64,000 nucleotides of DNA from Boswellia sacra (GCA_013180625.2 SNVD02004462.1:10001-74000); one strand, 5' to 3'. Shown: positions 21,538-32,149, numbered from the stretch's first letter. Numbers and translations: made by a program. Notes: a model not told the origin generated them from the letters alone.

Positions 21538-22944
21538 CTAAATTTGAACATCGAGCTCTACTTGATTTTCTTGATTTTGGTTTTCACCAACATTTGTTGA
21601 AGAAGAAACTCCAGATGTTTCTTCTCTGCTCATGTCTGGTTTGAACTGAGGAGTTCTCTGCCTGAATCTGCCAGTAGTATCAACATAAGTCAGATTTACA
21701 GAGATATGAGGCTGTTCCATCATGACTGGTTCAGCAACTGAGGAAGATGAAGATTCTGAGGAATTGTTTGATCCATCTGATGTAGAACCAGATTGATCAT
21801 CATCCCAACCAGAAGCATGAATAGGCCATGGTTGCACAGTAGGCTTATCATAGTTTCTCCAGAAGCCTTTGACACTGTCGCCTGTAGGACTCTCTTCCCA
21901 AATATCTGAATTTTTTCTTAGCTTATCTTTCTTCCAATAAATCTTCTTTTTCTTCTTTTGCTCAAAGTATCTCCGCTGCTCTTCACGAACTTGATTAAGA
22001 AAATAGTCACTGTCAACTCCAGTGCTGACAATCATGTTGATTGGACGAGGCTTTTCATGGGCATCTAAAAGTTGCTTGGCTGTGAGCTTATGGACTTTTT
22101 CCAATCTCCTGCGTATCTCTTGAAGTTCTTGCTTTATCTGCTCCTGTTGCTCAGCAATAGCTTCTAACGCTCTGTTTTGTTGTAGAGCATTAGTATTGTG
22201 CCAATTGACCGCCTTTTCAATTGGGCCGAATTCTGTTGGATCAAGCTTCTGAACGACCCAGCTTCCAGCAACATAATTTCTAGAGGCATTAGAGACTAAA
22301 TCATTTTTTGGAAATTTGAACATATTGATCGATCCGCCATGTCTCACTAAATGAGATCTAGGAAGGAAATGAGTTCTGGGCATATGAGTGCAAGATCTAG
22401 GATTCTTGCCTTCCAACTGACACTTTTCACAAGGATAGATCGGAACTGATTCTCTGAGAAAAGAAACCGATGTTCTACCAGCAGACAGCTTTTTTATTTT
22501 TGGCTTGTCATGGACAGTTTGAGGCTTGTTACTCTGCTTATACTTATTAATCCATTTGGGAGGAAAAACGAGCTGATTTTGCTTGAAAGTTTGAGGCTGA
22601 ATGATTATACCATTACCAGTAAATCTAGTAATAGGCATATTTATGTGGTTTAACGAAAAGAGATGTGTTTGGACTTTATAGGTCATGGAATGATGAATTG
22701 CAAGGGCTGACTCATTAGGATTCATTTCTAATCCATGTAACTGGATCATGACTTTGATAGTGTTTGGCAAAGTTGGTTTGGAAATATCAAGGGTAAAGTT
22801 AGGCTCGACTTGTATGATGACATGACCTTGATTAAGACCCACCTCAACAGCTGATATCAAAGCTTTTTCAAAAGACTGCCAACGAGTATCTGGAACTGCA
22901 ATGAAACAAGTAACATTTTTACCACCAAGGAATAATGGTTGCAA
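21538..22944 (-). pseudogene. Pararetrovirus movement protein C-terminal part and linker (minus copy)
   Basis: An open stretch of about 468 codons. Its first part has the features of 30K-superfamily movement proteins (a conserved DTRWQSFEKAL segment and hydrophobic beta-rich core). It is followed by a Cys-containing segment (CEKCQLEGKNPRSC), a coiled coil around residues 258-290 (EQQEQIKQELQEIRRRLEKV), and an acidic Ser-rich tail. The movement protein acts at plasmodesmata. It begins mid-domain, the true N-terminal part being separated by stops. Confidence 0.75.
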
Positions 22945-23335
22945 TCCTATTCGAATTGCTCCCAGATGAATTCCACGGTAGCCTTCACGACCATATCTTT
23001 GGATATCTACTGCAGAAATAATAGGAAGATAGGTTTCTCACAAACTAGAGGAAATAGACTGGATGGAACGAGGGTTTTTAGTTTAGGAATAAGAACACTG
23101 ACTTGAGTTTAGGGGTTCTGAACGGAACGAGGGTTTTTAGTTTAGGAATAAGAACACTGACATCGTAGAACTTATACGGATTAAGAGGATCTAGATGAAA
23201 GGGTTATAGCAAGTTAGGTTTGGTAACTGACTCATACTCTGCCTCATAATGAAAGTTTGTGACCGAACTAGAAGAAGAAGGAATTTCTGAAGAAGACTTT
23301 GACAATTCAGTCTTTGCCATCTCTTGGTTACCCAT
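22945..23335 (-). pseudogene. Pararetrovirus movement protein N-terminal part (minus copy), broken
   Basis: The start ATG is at 23333-23335 on the - strand, matching the start at 24115 of the plus copy. Inside, a 39-base segment is present twice (23065-23103 and 23124-23162) with sequence between, and an in-frame stop lies shortly before the open part that follows. Not functional. Confidence 0.65.
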
Positions 23336-23610
23336 TGTCCTTATGTTGCCTCTCGGGGTCTTACTACAAAAGGAGAATATAGATATAACTTTTCTTGTGG
23401 ATCTTAGCTCTTTTTCTCACGCCACCTTGGCTTTCTTTTCGAGTATTCACACCACAATAGAAAAGTATCCTCAATCTATATTTCTTAACTCTGGATAGCC
23501 TTAACTGAATCACAACTTATAACTCAGAAATCCATAAGATATCAAAATAATAAAATTCACCTGATGGCAGGGCCGAACTGAGAGATTTTGAACTTTAGAC
23601 TTCAACTCCT
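23336..23610 (-). other. Pararetrovirus leader (minus copy)
   Basis: Non-coding leader, the mirror of 23831-24114. It ends abruptly at 23610, where the spacer begins. The TATA box and primer-site copies belonging to this strand are absent, so the minus copy has no promoter of its own here. Confidence 0.6.
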
Positions 23611-23830
23611 CTTAAGGAAGCATCCTAGCATAGTATCCTAGCTTTGCCTATATAAAGGAGACCATGGCTTTGTATTAGGGACAGGGAATACTAGCCGAGT
23701 CTCTCGTGAGTCTATCCTTTGTGTAACCCTTGTTTCCATTAATGGTATCGAAGCTTGTACTCTGAGCTTCTTAGTTTTAATGGTATCAGAGCTTATTAGT
23801 TTTAATGGTATCAGAGCCTATCCTCCCAAA
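23611..23830 (+). promoter_or_regulatory. Spacer with pararetrovirus core promoter and repeated tRNA-Met primer sites
   Basis: Holds the start of the plus copy: the segment from 23614 (aaggaagcatcctagcatag), a TATA box tatataaa at 23649-23656, a transcribed leader, and tandem copies of the primer site. One, tggtatcagagc, is at 23781-23792, and a longer one, tggtatcagagcc, is at 23806-23818. A decayed third (tggtatcgaagc) is near 23746. The same promoter segment recurs at 30121. Confidence 0.75.
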
Positions 23831-24114
23831 AGGAGTTGAAGTCTAAGGTTCAAAATAATAAAGTTCTCTCAGTTCGGCCCTGCCGTCGGTTGAATTTTAT
23901 CATTTTGATATCTTATGGATTTCTGAGTTAGAAGTTGTGATTCAGTTAAGGCTATCCAGAGTGTAGAAATATAGATTGAGGATACTTTTCTATTGTGGTG
24001 TGAATGCTCGAAAAGAAAGCCAAGGTGGCGTGAGAAAAAGAGCTAAGATCCACAAGAAAAGTTATATCTATATTCTCCTTTTGTAGTAAGACCCCGAGAG
24101 GCAACATAAGGATA

Positions 24115-25322
24115 ATGGATAACCAAGAGATGGCAAAGACTGAATTGTCAAAGTCTTCTTCAGAAATTCCTTCTTCCTCTAGTTCGATCACAAACTTTCA
24201 TTATGAGGCAGAGTATGAGTCAGATACCAAACCTAACTCTCTACAACCCTTTCATCTAGATCCTCTTAATCCTTATAAGTTCTATGATGTCAGTGTTCTT
24301 ATTCCTAAACTAAAAACCCTCATTCCGTTCAGAACCCCTAAACTCAAGTTAGTGTATAAGTCCTCGGAAGTGTCCGTCCAGTCTATTTCCTCTAGTTCAT
24401 CAGAAACCTATCTTCCTATTATTTCTGCACTAGATATCCAAAGATATGGTCGTGAAGGCTACCGTGGAATTCATCTACGAGCAATTTGAATAGGATTGCA
24501 ACCATTATTCCTTGGTGGCAAAAATGTTAATTGTTTCATTACAGTCTTAGATACTCGTTGGCAGTCTTTTGAAAAAGCTTTGATATCAGCTGTTGAGGTG
24601 GGTCTTAATCAAGGTCATGTCATCATACAAGTCGAGCCTAACTTTACCTTTGATATTTCCAAACCTACTTTGCCAAACACTATCAAAGTCATGATTCAAT
24701 TACATGGATTAGAAATGAATCCCAATGAGTCAGCCCTTGCAATTCATCATCCATGACCTATAAAGTCCAAACACATCTCTTTTCCTTGAACCACACAAAT
24801 ATGCCTATTACTAGACTTACTGGTAATGGTATAATCATTCAGCCTCAAACTTTCAAACAAAATCAGCTCGTTTTTCCTCCCAAATGGATTAATGAGTATA
24901 AGCAGAGTAACAAGCCTCAAACTGTCCATGACAAGCCAAAAATTGAAAAGCTATCTACGGGCAGAACCTCAGTTTCATTTCCAAGAGAATCAGTTCCGAT
25001 CTATGCTTGTGAAAAGTGTCAGCCGGATGGCAAGAATCCTAGATCTTGCACTTATATGCCCAGAACTCATTTCCTTCCTAGATCACATTCAGTGAGATAT
25101 GGCAGATCTATCAATATGTTCAAATTTCCGAAAAATGATTTCGTCTCTAATGCCTCTGGAAATTATGTTGCTAGAAGCTGGGTTGTTCAGAAGCTTGATC
25201 CAACAGAGTTTGGTCCTATTGAAAAGGCGGTCAACTGGCACAACACTAATGCTTTACAACAAAACAGAGCGTTAGAAGCTATTGCTGAGCAGCAGGAGCA
25301 GATAAAGCAAGAACTTCAATAG
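24115..25322 (+). pseudogene. Pararetrovirus movement protein region (plus copy), broken
   Basis: The start is ATG 24115. The N-terminal part is Ser-rich, and the 30K-type core lies at about 24400-24780 (DTRWQSFEKALISAVEVGL). A TGA at 24487-24489 and a frameshift near 24750 split it into three pieces. The third (24753-25322) reaches the coiled-coil linker (EQQEQIKQELQ) and ends at a TAG. Movement proteins carry virus through plasmodesmata; this copy cannot make one. Confidence 0.8.
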
Positions 25323-25805
25323 ATATGTAGGAGACTGAAAAAAGTCCATAAGCTCACAGTCAAGCAACTTTCAGATGCCCATGAAAAGCCTCGTCCAATC
25401 AACATGATTGTCAGCACTAGAGTTGACAGTGATTATTTTCTTAATCAAGTTCGTTAAGAGTAGCGGAGACATTTTGAGCAAAAGAAGAAAAAGAAGATTT
25501 CTTGGAAGAAAGATAAGCCAAGAAAAAGTTCAGATATTTGGGAAGAGAGTCCTACAGCCAACAGTATCAAAGGCTTTTGGAGAAACTATGATAAGCCTAC
25601 TGTGCAGCCATGGCCTATTCATGCCTCTGGTTGGGATGAAGATCAATCTGGTTCTACATCAGATGGATCAAACAATTCCTTAGAATCTTCATCTTCCTCA
25701 GTTGCTGAACCAGTTATGATGAAGCAACCTCATATCCCTGCAAATCCGACTTATGTTGATACTACTGGCAGATTCAGGCAGAGAACTCCTTAGTTCAAAC
25801 CAGAC
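25323..25805 (+). pseudogene. Pararetrovirus linker region (plus copy), broken
   Basis: Basic segment (near 25490) and acidic Ser-rich segment (25602-25793, with SSSSSVAEPVMM) between movement and coat proteins, in two frames with several stops. It corresponds to the continuous part of the minus copy at about 21650-22140. Confidence 0.6.
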
Positions 25806-26580
25806 ATGAGCAGAAGAGAAACATATGGAGTTTCTTCTTCAACAAATGTTGGTGAAAACCAAAATCAGGAAAATCAAGAAGAGCTCGATGTTCAAATTCA
25901 GGTGCCTAACGCTCCAAATGTAAAAACTTTTTGGAATATTGATGGTCTAAAACCAGAAGAGAGACCAGCATATTTCGAAAAGATGCTAGCTTGGGCAAAA
26001 GGAGAAATTCAACGTGCTCCACATCTTAGCAAAAGAGCAGTCACTCTTCGACTTGTCTCAGGATTTCTTGGATCCTTGAGAAGATGGTGGACAGATACAT
26101 TTACTCTGGCAGAGAAAGAGTATATCCTTAGTCGTGATCGGCCATATAATGAGTTAATCAGATATATGGTTGCTCATTTCTTTGGTACTAGAGAACGAGA
26201 AAGTGAAATTTCTGAAAATGAGTATCTTTAGAAAAAGTGCTGTGATGTTCAAATGCTTGAGCATTATTTTCTCAAACAGGAGTCTCTCTACTTCAAATTT
26301 AACAAGCAGTCAGATACAATCAAAAGAAATTTTTTTCTTAACATGCCAGGCCCTGTAGCAGAGATGATTGAAGCAAAACTGAAAGCAGATGGAGTCACTG
26401 ATCTTGCACCATACAGCCTTAAAAGTCTTTATCAGCTGGCAACAGAAGTGATTCAAACTCATTGTCGCAACCAGGATCTCAAAAAGCACATGAAGCAGAT
26501 TGAGAAAACTTCTCTTACAAAATACTGCAACAAAAAGCCGCAAGAATTTGGATGTTCTCACAAAAGAGAAGAATTCTAAG
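25806..26580 (+). pseudogene. Pararetrovirus coat protein (plus copy), broken
   Basis: An open stretch of 141 codons with the coat core (EERPAYFEKMLAWAKGEIQ, then SLRRWWTDTF) ends at a TAG at 26229-26231. The reading continues in the same sense from 26253 with YFLKQESLYFKFNKQ, TIKRNFFLNMPGPVAEMIE and YQLATEVIQTHC. These are typical of caulimovirid capsid domains. It precedes a basic segment and the zinc finger. Confidence 0.8.
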
Positions 26581-27468
26581 AAAAAATTTGCCAAGTCTTG
26601 GAAGCAGAGCATAAAAACCAACTATCGTTTTGTCAAAAAGCAAAAGTTTCCAAAGCAAACAGGCAAATGTTTTATTTATAGAAAGAAGGGACATTTTGCC
26701 AGGCAATGCAAGCAGAAAAAGAAAGCTCCAATCAGACTTCTTCAACTTATCAATGAGCCAGAATTTTTAGATGATTGGTATTACTGGTCAGATGATCCAG
26801 AAGATGCTTTGTTCTCAATTGAAGTCCAATCAGATGATTCAGAAGTTGAAACTAGCAGTGCATCTGAAGTTATCATGAACATTCCTCATGAGGTACCTAT
26901 TGATCTTACTATGCAGTCCGGTCTAATTTTTCGTCCATATGTCAAAGTGGTCATTCAAATTTCTGATCAAGAACAAGTTGCACTCTCTGCACTCATCGAT
27001 ACAGGAGCATTTTCCTCTATCATTCATAGCAACTGTCTTCCAAAGTCTCTATTCATTCCTATAGCAGTTCGTTTTTCGGCCGCAAGTGGAGATTTGTTTC
27101 AAAGCAGTAAATGCACTAGAGCTATTAATCTATTACCATTTCATAAAAGGCATAGCTTCTTTGCATTTGATCAGTCAGGCGAAGATCTATTGCTTGGGAT
27201 GGATTTCCTAACTATTCTCTCTCCATTCACTTTTCATCCTGAAGGATTTGCATTCACTATGCTAGATCCTATCACTCAGAACTCTCGTTCTTGTCTTTTA
27301 CCATGGATAGAGAAATTCACCATCTCCAGGAGGGGTGAAAATGTCAAATCCTTTACTCCAAAGTTCGAAACAGAGCACAAAGAACTTCTAGAATGCTGTG
27401 GAGATGTTCCAAACAAGTTTTGGTCAAGAGAACAATACTTTGTTTCTCTTCCTTACAAAGATAATTAG
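26581..27468 (+). pseudogene. Pararetrovirus zinc finger and aspartic protease (plus copy)
   Basis: Within a 322-codon open stretch (26500-27468) lie a basic region and a CCHC finger near 26667-26712 in which the second Cys is replaced by Tyr (CFIYRKKGHFARQC). An acidic segment follows, then a retroviral-type protease with the site ALIDTGAFSSII (D-T-G at 26998-27006) and LLLGMDFL further on. The finger would bind nucleic acid and the protease process the polyprotein. Confidence 0.85.
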
Positions 27469-28284
27469 GAAATGCCTCATCAAACAACTTCACATCCAGG
27501 ATTGCCACATGATGAAGATCTTTGCAGAGAAGAAATCTCTGAACTTCTCAAAATAGATCTCATCAGACCTTCAAAATCAGAATGGGCAAGTCAAGCTTTC
27601 TATGTCAACAATCGAGCAAAACGTGTTCGTAGAAAGAAAAGATTCTGTATTGATTACAGAAAGCTCAATGACTGTTGGCGTGATATTTGATATCCCATTC
27701 CAAGAAAGATTTGTCTCTTAAAGAGGATGGCTAAGTCAAAAATCTACTCAAAGTTCGATATGAAGTCATGATTTTGGCAAGTGGGAGTCAGAAAAGAAGA
27801 TCGCTACAAAATAGCTTTCATAATGCCACATGGTCATTATGAGTGGAACGTGATGCCTTTCGATCTCAAGAATGCACCTTCAGAATATCAGCACAGAATG
27901 GATGACGTGTACAAAGACATAATTAAATTTTGTCTTGTATACATTGATGATGTCCTTATCTTCAGCAATAATGAAGAAGATCATGTCCAACATCTTAAAC
28001 AGTTCAAGAGTTTGACTTTTGAGCATGGCTTGGTCCTATCTGAAAAGAAGATGTTCATTGGAATCTCGGAAGTAGATTTTCTTGGATTGCATATCAAAGA
28101 TGGCTACACTACACCAATGCCACATATTGCTGAAAAGATATTCTTGTTCTCTGACAAGTTGACAAGCAGAAAGATGATTCAACAATTCTTGGGAATCGTC
28201 AATTATGCAGGAGATTTTATAAAGAATTTGTCCAGATACACAAGCAAAATCTCAAGGCATATCAAGAAGAAAACAGTAGCATAG
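27469..28284 (+). pseudogene. Pararetrovirus reverse transcriptase (plus copy), broken
   Basis: RT motifs appear in order: RFCIDYRKLND near 27640, then after a TGA at 27688-27690 a segment with FDMKS and a further stop at 27767-27769. Next come MPFDLKNAPSEYQ near 27860 and the catalytic YIDDV box at 27940-27954, and the thumb continues to a TAG near 28282. It would copy pregenomic RNA into DNA. At least three stops inactivate it. Confidence 0.85.
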
Positions 28285-28760
28285 TCAGACGAAGCTACTC
28301 AAGCTGTGATTGATTTGAAAGAAAAATGCAGGTCTCTTCCTCCTTTAAAGATTCCTGACACGGGACAACTCATCCTTCAGACAGATGCAAGTGACAAATT
28401 TTGGGGAGCAGTGTTTCTAGAGCAAGAAGGAAGCTACAGAAGAATTTGTGCATATAAATCCCGGCAGTTCTCAGACTCTCAACAACACTATCCTTCATCT
28501 AAGAAAGAAGTGTTAGCAGTCATCAACGCTATCAAAAAATTTCAATTCTATCTCTCTCTGAAAGAATTTGTAGTTGAAACAAACTACAAATATTTTGAAG
28601 GATTGCTCAGAAGAAGAGAAGACTAGATTCCAGATCCTCAGCTCGCTAGATGGTCAGAGTCTCTCTCGAGATTCAAGTTCAAGGTTCGCTACATCAAAGG
28701 TGAATCAAACGTGTTAGTAGATTTTCTGTCCAAACCAATTCCTAGACCTATTCAAGTGAT
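28285..28760 (+). pseudogene. Pararetrovirus RNase H (plus copy), broken
   Basis: The pattern LILQTDASDKFWGAV, CAYKSRQFSDSQQHYPSSKK and LAVINAIKKFQFY gives the catalytic D, E and D region. A stop at 28624-28626 cuts the end, which resumes as LARWSESLSRFKFKVRY and VDFLSKP. Part of the polymerase that would degrade template RNA. Confidence 0.85.
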
Positions 28761-29766
28761 AAAAATGGCTTCTAGTTCATCTAAGCCATACATGCTGGGT
28801 CAGGATGCTTTTGAAAGAAGGTAGGAAGGTCTCAGAAAAAGAAAACTTCCTCAAACTTTAGAAGATTACAAAGGCAAGACAATTGTGGAACCAAAAGAAT
28901 ATTCTTATGATCTTCCACTATTATGTTCTCTATTTCCTCCAGAAATCAAAGCAGAGATTGAAGATCGAGTGTTTTATGCACGTGACTATCTGGAAACATC
29001 AGACAGAACTTTCGGAAGAACGTGGGATCTTTTGTATCAATGCATGATGAGTCCTAACACAGAAGAAAGAAAGTTTCAATTACTTTCTCTCACACCAAAT
29101 CCAGATCAAATTTTTGAGACGATCTATCAGATCTCTCTAAATTTTCATGTGGTCCTTGATGAAGATACTAATTGGGGTCATTCCGTCATACCTCAAGCTT
29201 CTTCTCTAGGTTACTATTCCTATTGGTTATTGTTCAACCTATATCCAATAGTGATGGTATTTGATCCTGTAATCATTCACAGAAGTCGAAGGCACAGTCC
29301 AAATCGATGGTTTGATCGAATGTTCTCTCTAATATTTGAAGATCTCTTGACGCTTACGCTCAAAGGTGGATTTCAAATTGTCCGCAAGATGATAGTAATT
29401 TTTCAGTTAAGAGACATATGGGGAAGAACAAGAGAGCCATTTATTAAGCCAATTATCCATAATCATGTGAGTGATGATATCCAGACGTGTTGGGAAGGAT
29501 GTCTGCATGCAAGAAAAAGATTAGCAGAAGTCTATTAAATGCCGTTACTGTACTGTACTCATAGTCTTATTTCAGACAATGTCCTCAACTCACCAGATCT
29601 CTTTTACAAAGAGAGGATAAAAAATCTGCAGCTCTTGAATGACAGTTCAGATGATGATTCGATTCAAGAATATCGGCATGATTACCATGAATGGCTTCGC
29701 AGGCAAGGAAGAGCTAATGAAATTCAAAATCCATCACCTCCATGGGAAGATCTCGAAGAACAATAG
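28761..29766 (+). pseudogene. Pararetrovirus region after RNase H, unrecognised protein
   Basis: After RNase H the same frame goes on through MASSSSKPYMLGQDAFE, a stop at 28822-28824, then 217 open codons (28885-29538) and, after a TAA, 75 more (29539-29766). It is rich in aromatic residues (YYSYWLLFNLYP) and ends with an acidic Pro/Trp-rich tail. I do not recognise a domain. It could be a C-terminal extension of the polyprotein or the second ORF known downstream in florendoviruses; an ATG in good context lies at 28767. Confidence 0.55.
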
Positions 29767-29880
29767 GAAGATTGGCCACAACCACAAATGCCTAATGAAC
29801 CAGCTGATCCACAAGTTCCACCAATCAATCAGGTTCCATGGCAGGATGATTTCTTCTTCGACATAGATGAAGACTGAAGC

Positions 29881-30120
29881 GGAAGCAAAGTGGACCCATC
29901 AGTGGAAGCAATGGTGAATAGACATGATATGACATGATGTGACGTAAAGCAATAAAGCATGAGATGAGTCATGCTAGTGTAATGATGTAATATTGTCTTT
30001 ATGTGTGAGTCATGTAGTGAGGTGTCCAGTGTAATGATGTTAGTGATAAGGTGTGAGTTGTAAAGTAGTATGATGAGACATAAAGTAAGTAATGACGTGT
30101 AAAGGAGATTCTTTTTAGAT
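29881..30120 (+). promoter_or_regulatory. Pararetrovirus upstream promoter region with as-1-like motifs
   Basis: Non-coding tract between the last ORF and the second TATA box. It has tgacgtaa at 29940-29947 and tgacgtgt near 30096, both like the as-1/ocs TGACG elements of plant pararetrovirus promoters, and many short direct repeats of gtaatgatgt and gagtcatg types. The promoter segment at 23614 lacks this upstream part because the minus copy is joined there. Confidence 0.5.
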
Positions 30121-30213
30121 AAGGAAGCATCCTAGCATAGTATCCTGGCTTTGCCTATATAAATGATACCATGGCTTTGTATTAGGGACACGGAATACTA
30201 GCCGAGTCCTTTA
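30121..30213 (+). repeat. Pararetrovirus terminal redundancy with TATA box
   Basis: Repeats the segment at 23614-23700, including aaggaagcatcctagcatag, the TATA box (tatataaat at 30156-30163) and the leader start ending gccgagtc. Its presence at both ends shows that one full circle length of the viral genome is integrated. Confidence 0.8.
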
Positions 30214-30282
30214 CGTAGTCTCACTTTATTTGTGGATGTTGAAGAACTATCGTTTTCTTTTTTAGAATAGTAATACACTTTT

Positions 30283-30388
30283 GGCATGTTTGGTGCGCGA
30301 CACTTTATAGTATATTTTACTATATTGTATTAAATAGTGTAATACATGTGTTTGGTGCTAATTTAGTATAGTATTAATTAATATAAAG
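30283..30388 (+). mobile_element. Left part of a TIR (MITE-like) element split by the Athila insertion
   Basis: It starts ggcatgtttggtgcgcgaca and continues AT-rich. The reverse complement of 42150-42194 starts ggcatgtttggcacacgaca, so the two ends form imperfect terminal inverted repeats. Removing the Athila element leaves about 720 bases without coding capacity. ggcatgtttgg-type ends occur in PIF/Harbinger-like MITEs, but no clear 3-base target duplication is visible. Confidence 0.55.
30384..30388 (+). repeat. Target-site duplication of the Athila-type element (taaag), left
   Basis: taaag at 30384-30388 is repeated at 41576-41580 just outside the other LTR. Confidence 0.85.
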
Positions 30389-31747
30389 TGACACATCCAA
30401 AAAGGATTGTCTCCCAAGTATAGGAGTGTCGAAGTAATAAACTCAGTGAGACCGGGGTCGATCCACAAGGAAGGGGATTTTAGTGCTACAAATTAAAAGC
30501 AAGCAAATATGATATGAATTATTCAAAGATATGACAAGACAATATCAACAATAGATGAAAATAATTAAAATACGCAAGTAAAAGGAATTAACACAATAAT
30601 AGTGAAAGCTAAGGTTAGGGGATCTGCCCTTGATATTTCAAATAAGGATAAACAACCCATTTTAGTTATATGAATTATATTTGCTTCGTTACCAATATTT
30701 ATACCACTACTTATAAATAGGTTCAAGCATCCAATGTGTCAATCACCATATGTCTACAACAAATCAAGGTTCCCAACTAGATTCGTGTCGGTAAGGAAGA
30801 ACCATATGACATCTAGAAAGGATCTAAGCATTTGATGTGCCAAGGATTGTCGACAATGGATCAAGACCTCCACTTTACGAGTGGTGTCAAGATTGATTAA
30901 GAATATAAATATAAATCATATAAAGTAAATAGCACAAGATTATGATAATTAAGCACATATCAAAGGGTTAGAAAATCCTTACTCTCATATCAAGGGTTTC
31001 ACCATTTCACCTTAGCAAGAGAGAAATTAGAAAGATATTATAAGAGAAAGAAAACAAATTATAAGAAAAAGGAAATTCATTAATAACATAAAAATACAAG
31101 AGAGAAAAACACAATAACAAGGGATCCCAGCAAAGGCAAAGATGCCCCAATCGGTCACAAGGCACCTCTATTTATAGATACATTCAGGGGCAAACTTGTC
31201 AAATTACAAAGGAATAATTGTCAAATATTAGGTGCACCAACTTTGACAATTAGGGTAATTAAGTGAACCAACTTTGACCACCAATTTTGACATTAAATTA
31301 TTGAGAATTTTAATCACATATCTTCATGAAAATCATATATATTTCTCTTAGCTTTCTAGAATATCTTGATTCATACAATTTGGATACGTATCTTGAGAGA
31401 TATGGTCAAAATACTGGGGCATGGTCAGGCTGGGTTGAAACTACAAATGGGTTCACTTCAAGCCCAATTTTAGTCCATTAAGAGCCCAAATTTGATGATT
31501 CTTGTGAAATACAATCTTGTAGATAATTGAATCAGCTTTCCAAAACATTAATATTTGCACCATTCTGATCTATAAATAGAAAGTTATGTCTATTTTACTG
31601 AACCTACATCAAAACCAAAATTAAGAGAAAGTTAATTCAAAAGATGTAAAGACTACAAATATGCTTAAGTTGAGGAATTTAATGACACTATTAATACAAT
31701 ACGATGAATTAATCTCTTATTAAGCATACATAATTAAGTATTCATCA
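30389..31747 (-). repeat. 3' LTR of the Athila-type element
   Basis: 1359 bases, tgacacatcc to tcatca as written on the + strand. It is nearly the same as 40248-41575, but contains about 30 extra bases near 31418, absent from the other LTR, plus scattered differences, so the insertion is not recent. Confidence 0.92.
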
Positions 31748-31759
31748 AACCCCCCAACC
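31748..31759 (-). other. Polypurine tract of the Athila-type element
   Basis: On the - strand ggttggggggtt directly precedes the LTR start tgatga. Standard position for the plus-strand primer. Confidence 0.75.
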
Positions 31760-32027
31760 AGCTTATTGCTAGTCCCTAGCAATTAAAGCGTTATTTTTTA
31801 GAAGTGATTTATAGAATTTTACATCCAAGATGGTCATTATTGCACTCTCCTTGATTTTATCCAAATAAACAAACTCTCAACCGATTTTTTTTAATGACTC
31901 ATGTGCCCTTCGGTCAAGATATCAATAAACCTTCTTTTTGTGCTCATTCGACACATGACTATAGGGCTTATTAGAAAGAAGCCATATCGGTTCTAATATT
32001 TATTAAGGCTAACAACCTTAGGTAGGG

Positions 32028-32104
32028 AGTATTCATTCATTTATATATATATATATATATATATATAGTCTATATATATATATATATATAAATGAATGAA
32101 TACT
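32028..32104. repeat. TA microsatellite in a palindromic hairpin
   Basis: agtattcattcattt (32028-32042) and its exact reverse complement aaatgaatgaatact (32090-32104) enclose two TA tracts joined by agtcta. The whole could fold into one long AT-rich hairpin. It lies in the non-coding 3' part of the Athila-type element. Confidence 0.85.
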
Positions 32105-32149
32105 ATATTTTCTTTCTTTTTCTTTTTCTTGTTTGTAAGAATGCATCTT

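Larger units (their letters stand above)
20510..23610 (-). mobile_element. Endogenous pararetrovirus, truncated minus-strand copy
   Basis: Reverse complement of the plus-strand copy at 23831-26909: leader, movement protein, linker and coat protein region up to the zinc finger, where the copia 3' LTR cuts it off. The two copies differ by scattered base changes and small indels. It is a partial Caulimoviridae genome with several stops and lacks polymerase. Together with the plus copy it forms a head-to-head inverted repeat with a 220-base spacer. Confidence 0.9.
23614..30213 (+). mobile_element. Endogenous pararetrovirus, full-length but degenerate plus-strand copy
   Basis: About 6.6 kb running from promoter, leader and tRNA-Met primer site through movement protein, coat protein, zinc finger, protease, RT, RNase H and a C-terminal region, then to a second copy of the promoter segment (30121-about 30213). 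This gene order with one long polyprotein-like frame fits petuvirus or florendovirus relatives in Caulimoviridae. There is no integrase, as expected. Many stops and frameshifts show an old non-infectious insertion. Confidence 0.9.

Noticed and set aside
23259..24191. Matching 79-codon frames at 23259-23498 (+) and 23952-24191 (-)
   Set aside because: They are the antisense of the movement-protein start and leader in the two inverted pararetrovirus arms. Same sequence, no independent support.
30389..31747. Reading the Athila-type element as lying on the + strand
   Set aside because: Gag, pol, the primer site at 40225-40242 and the polypurine tract at 31748-31759 all place the 5' LTR on the right.
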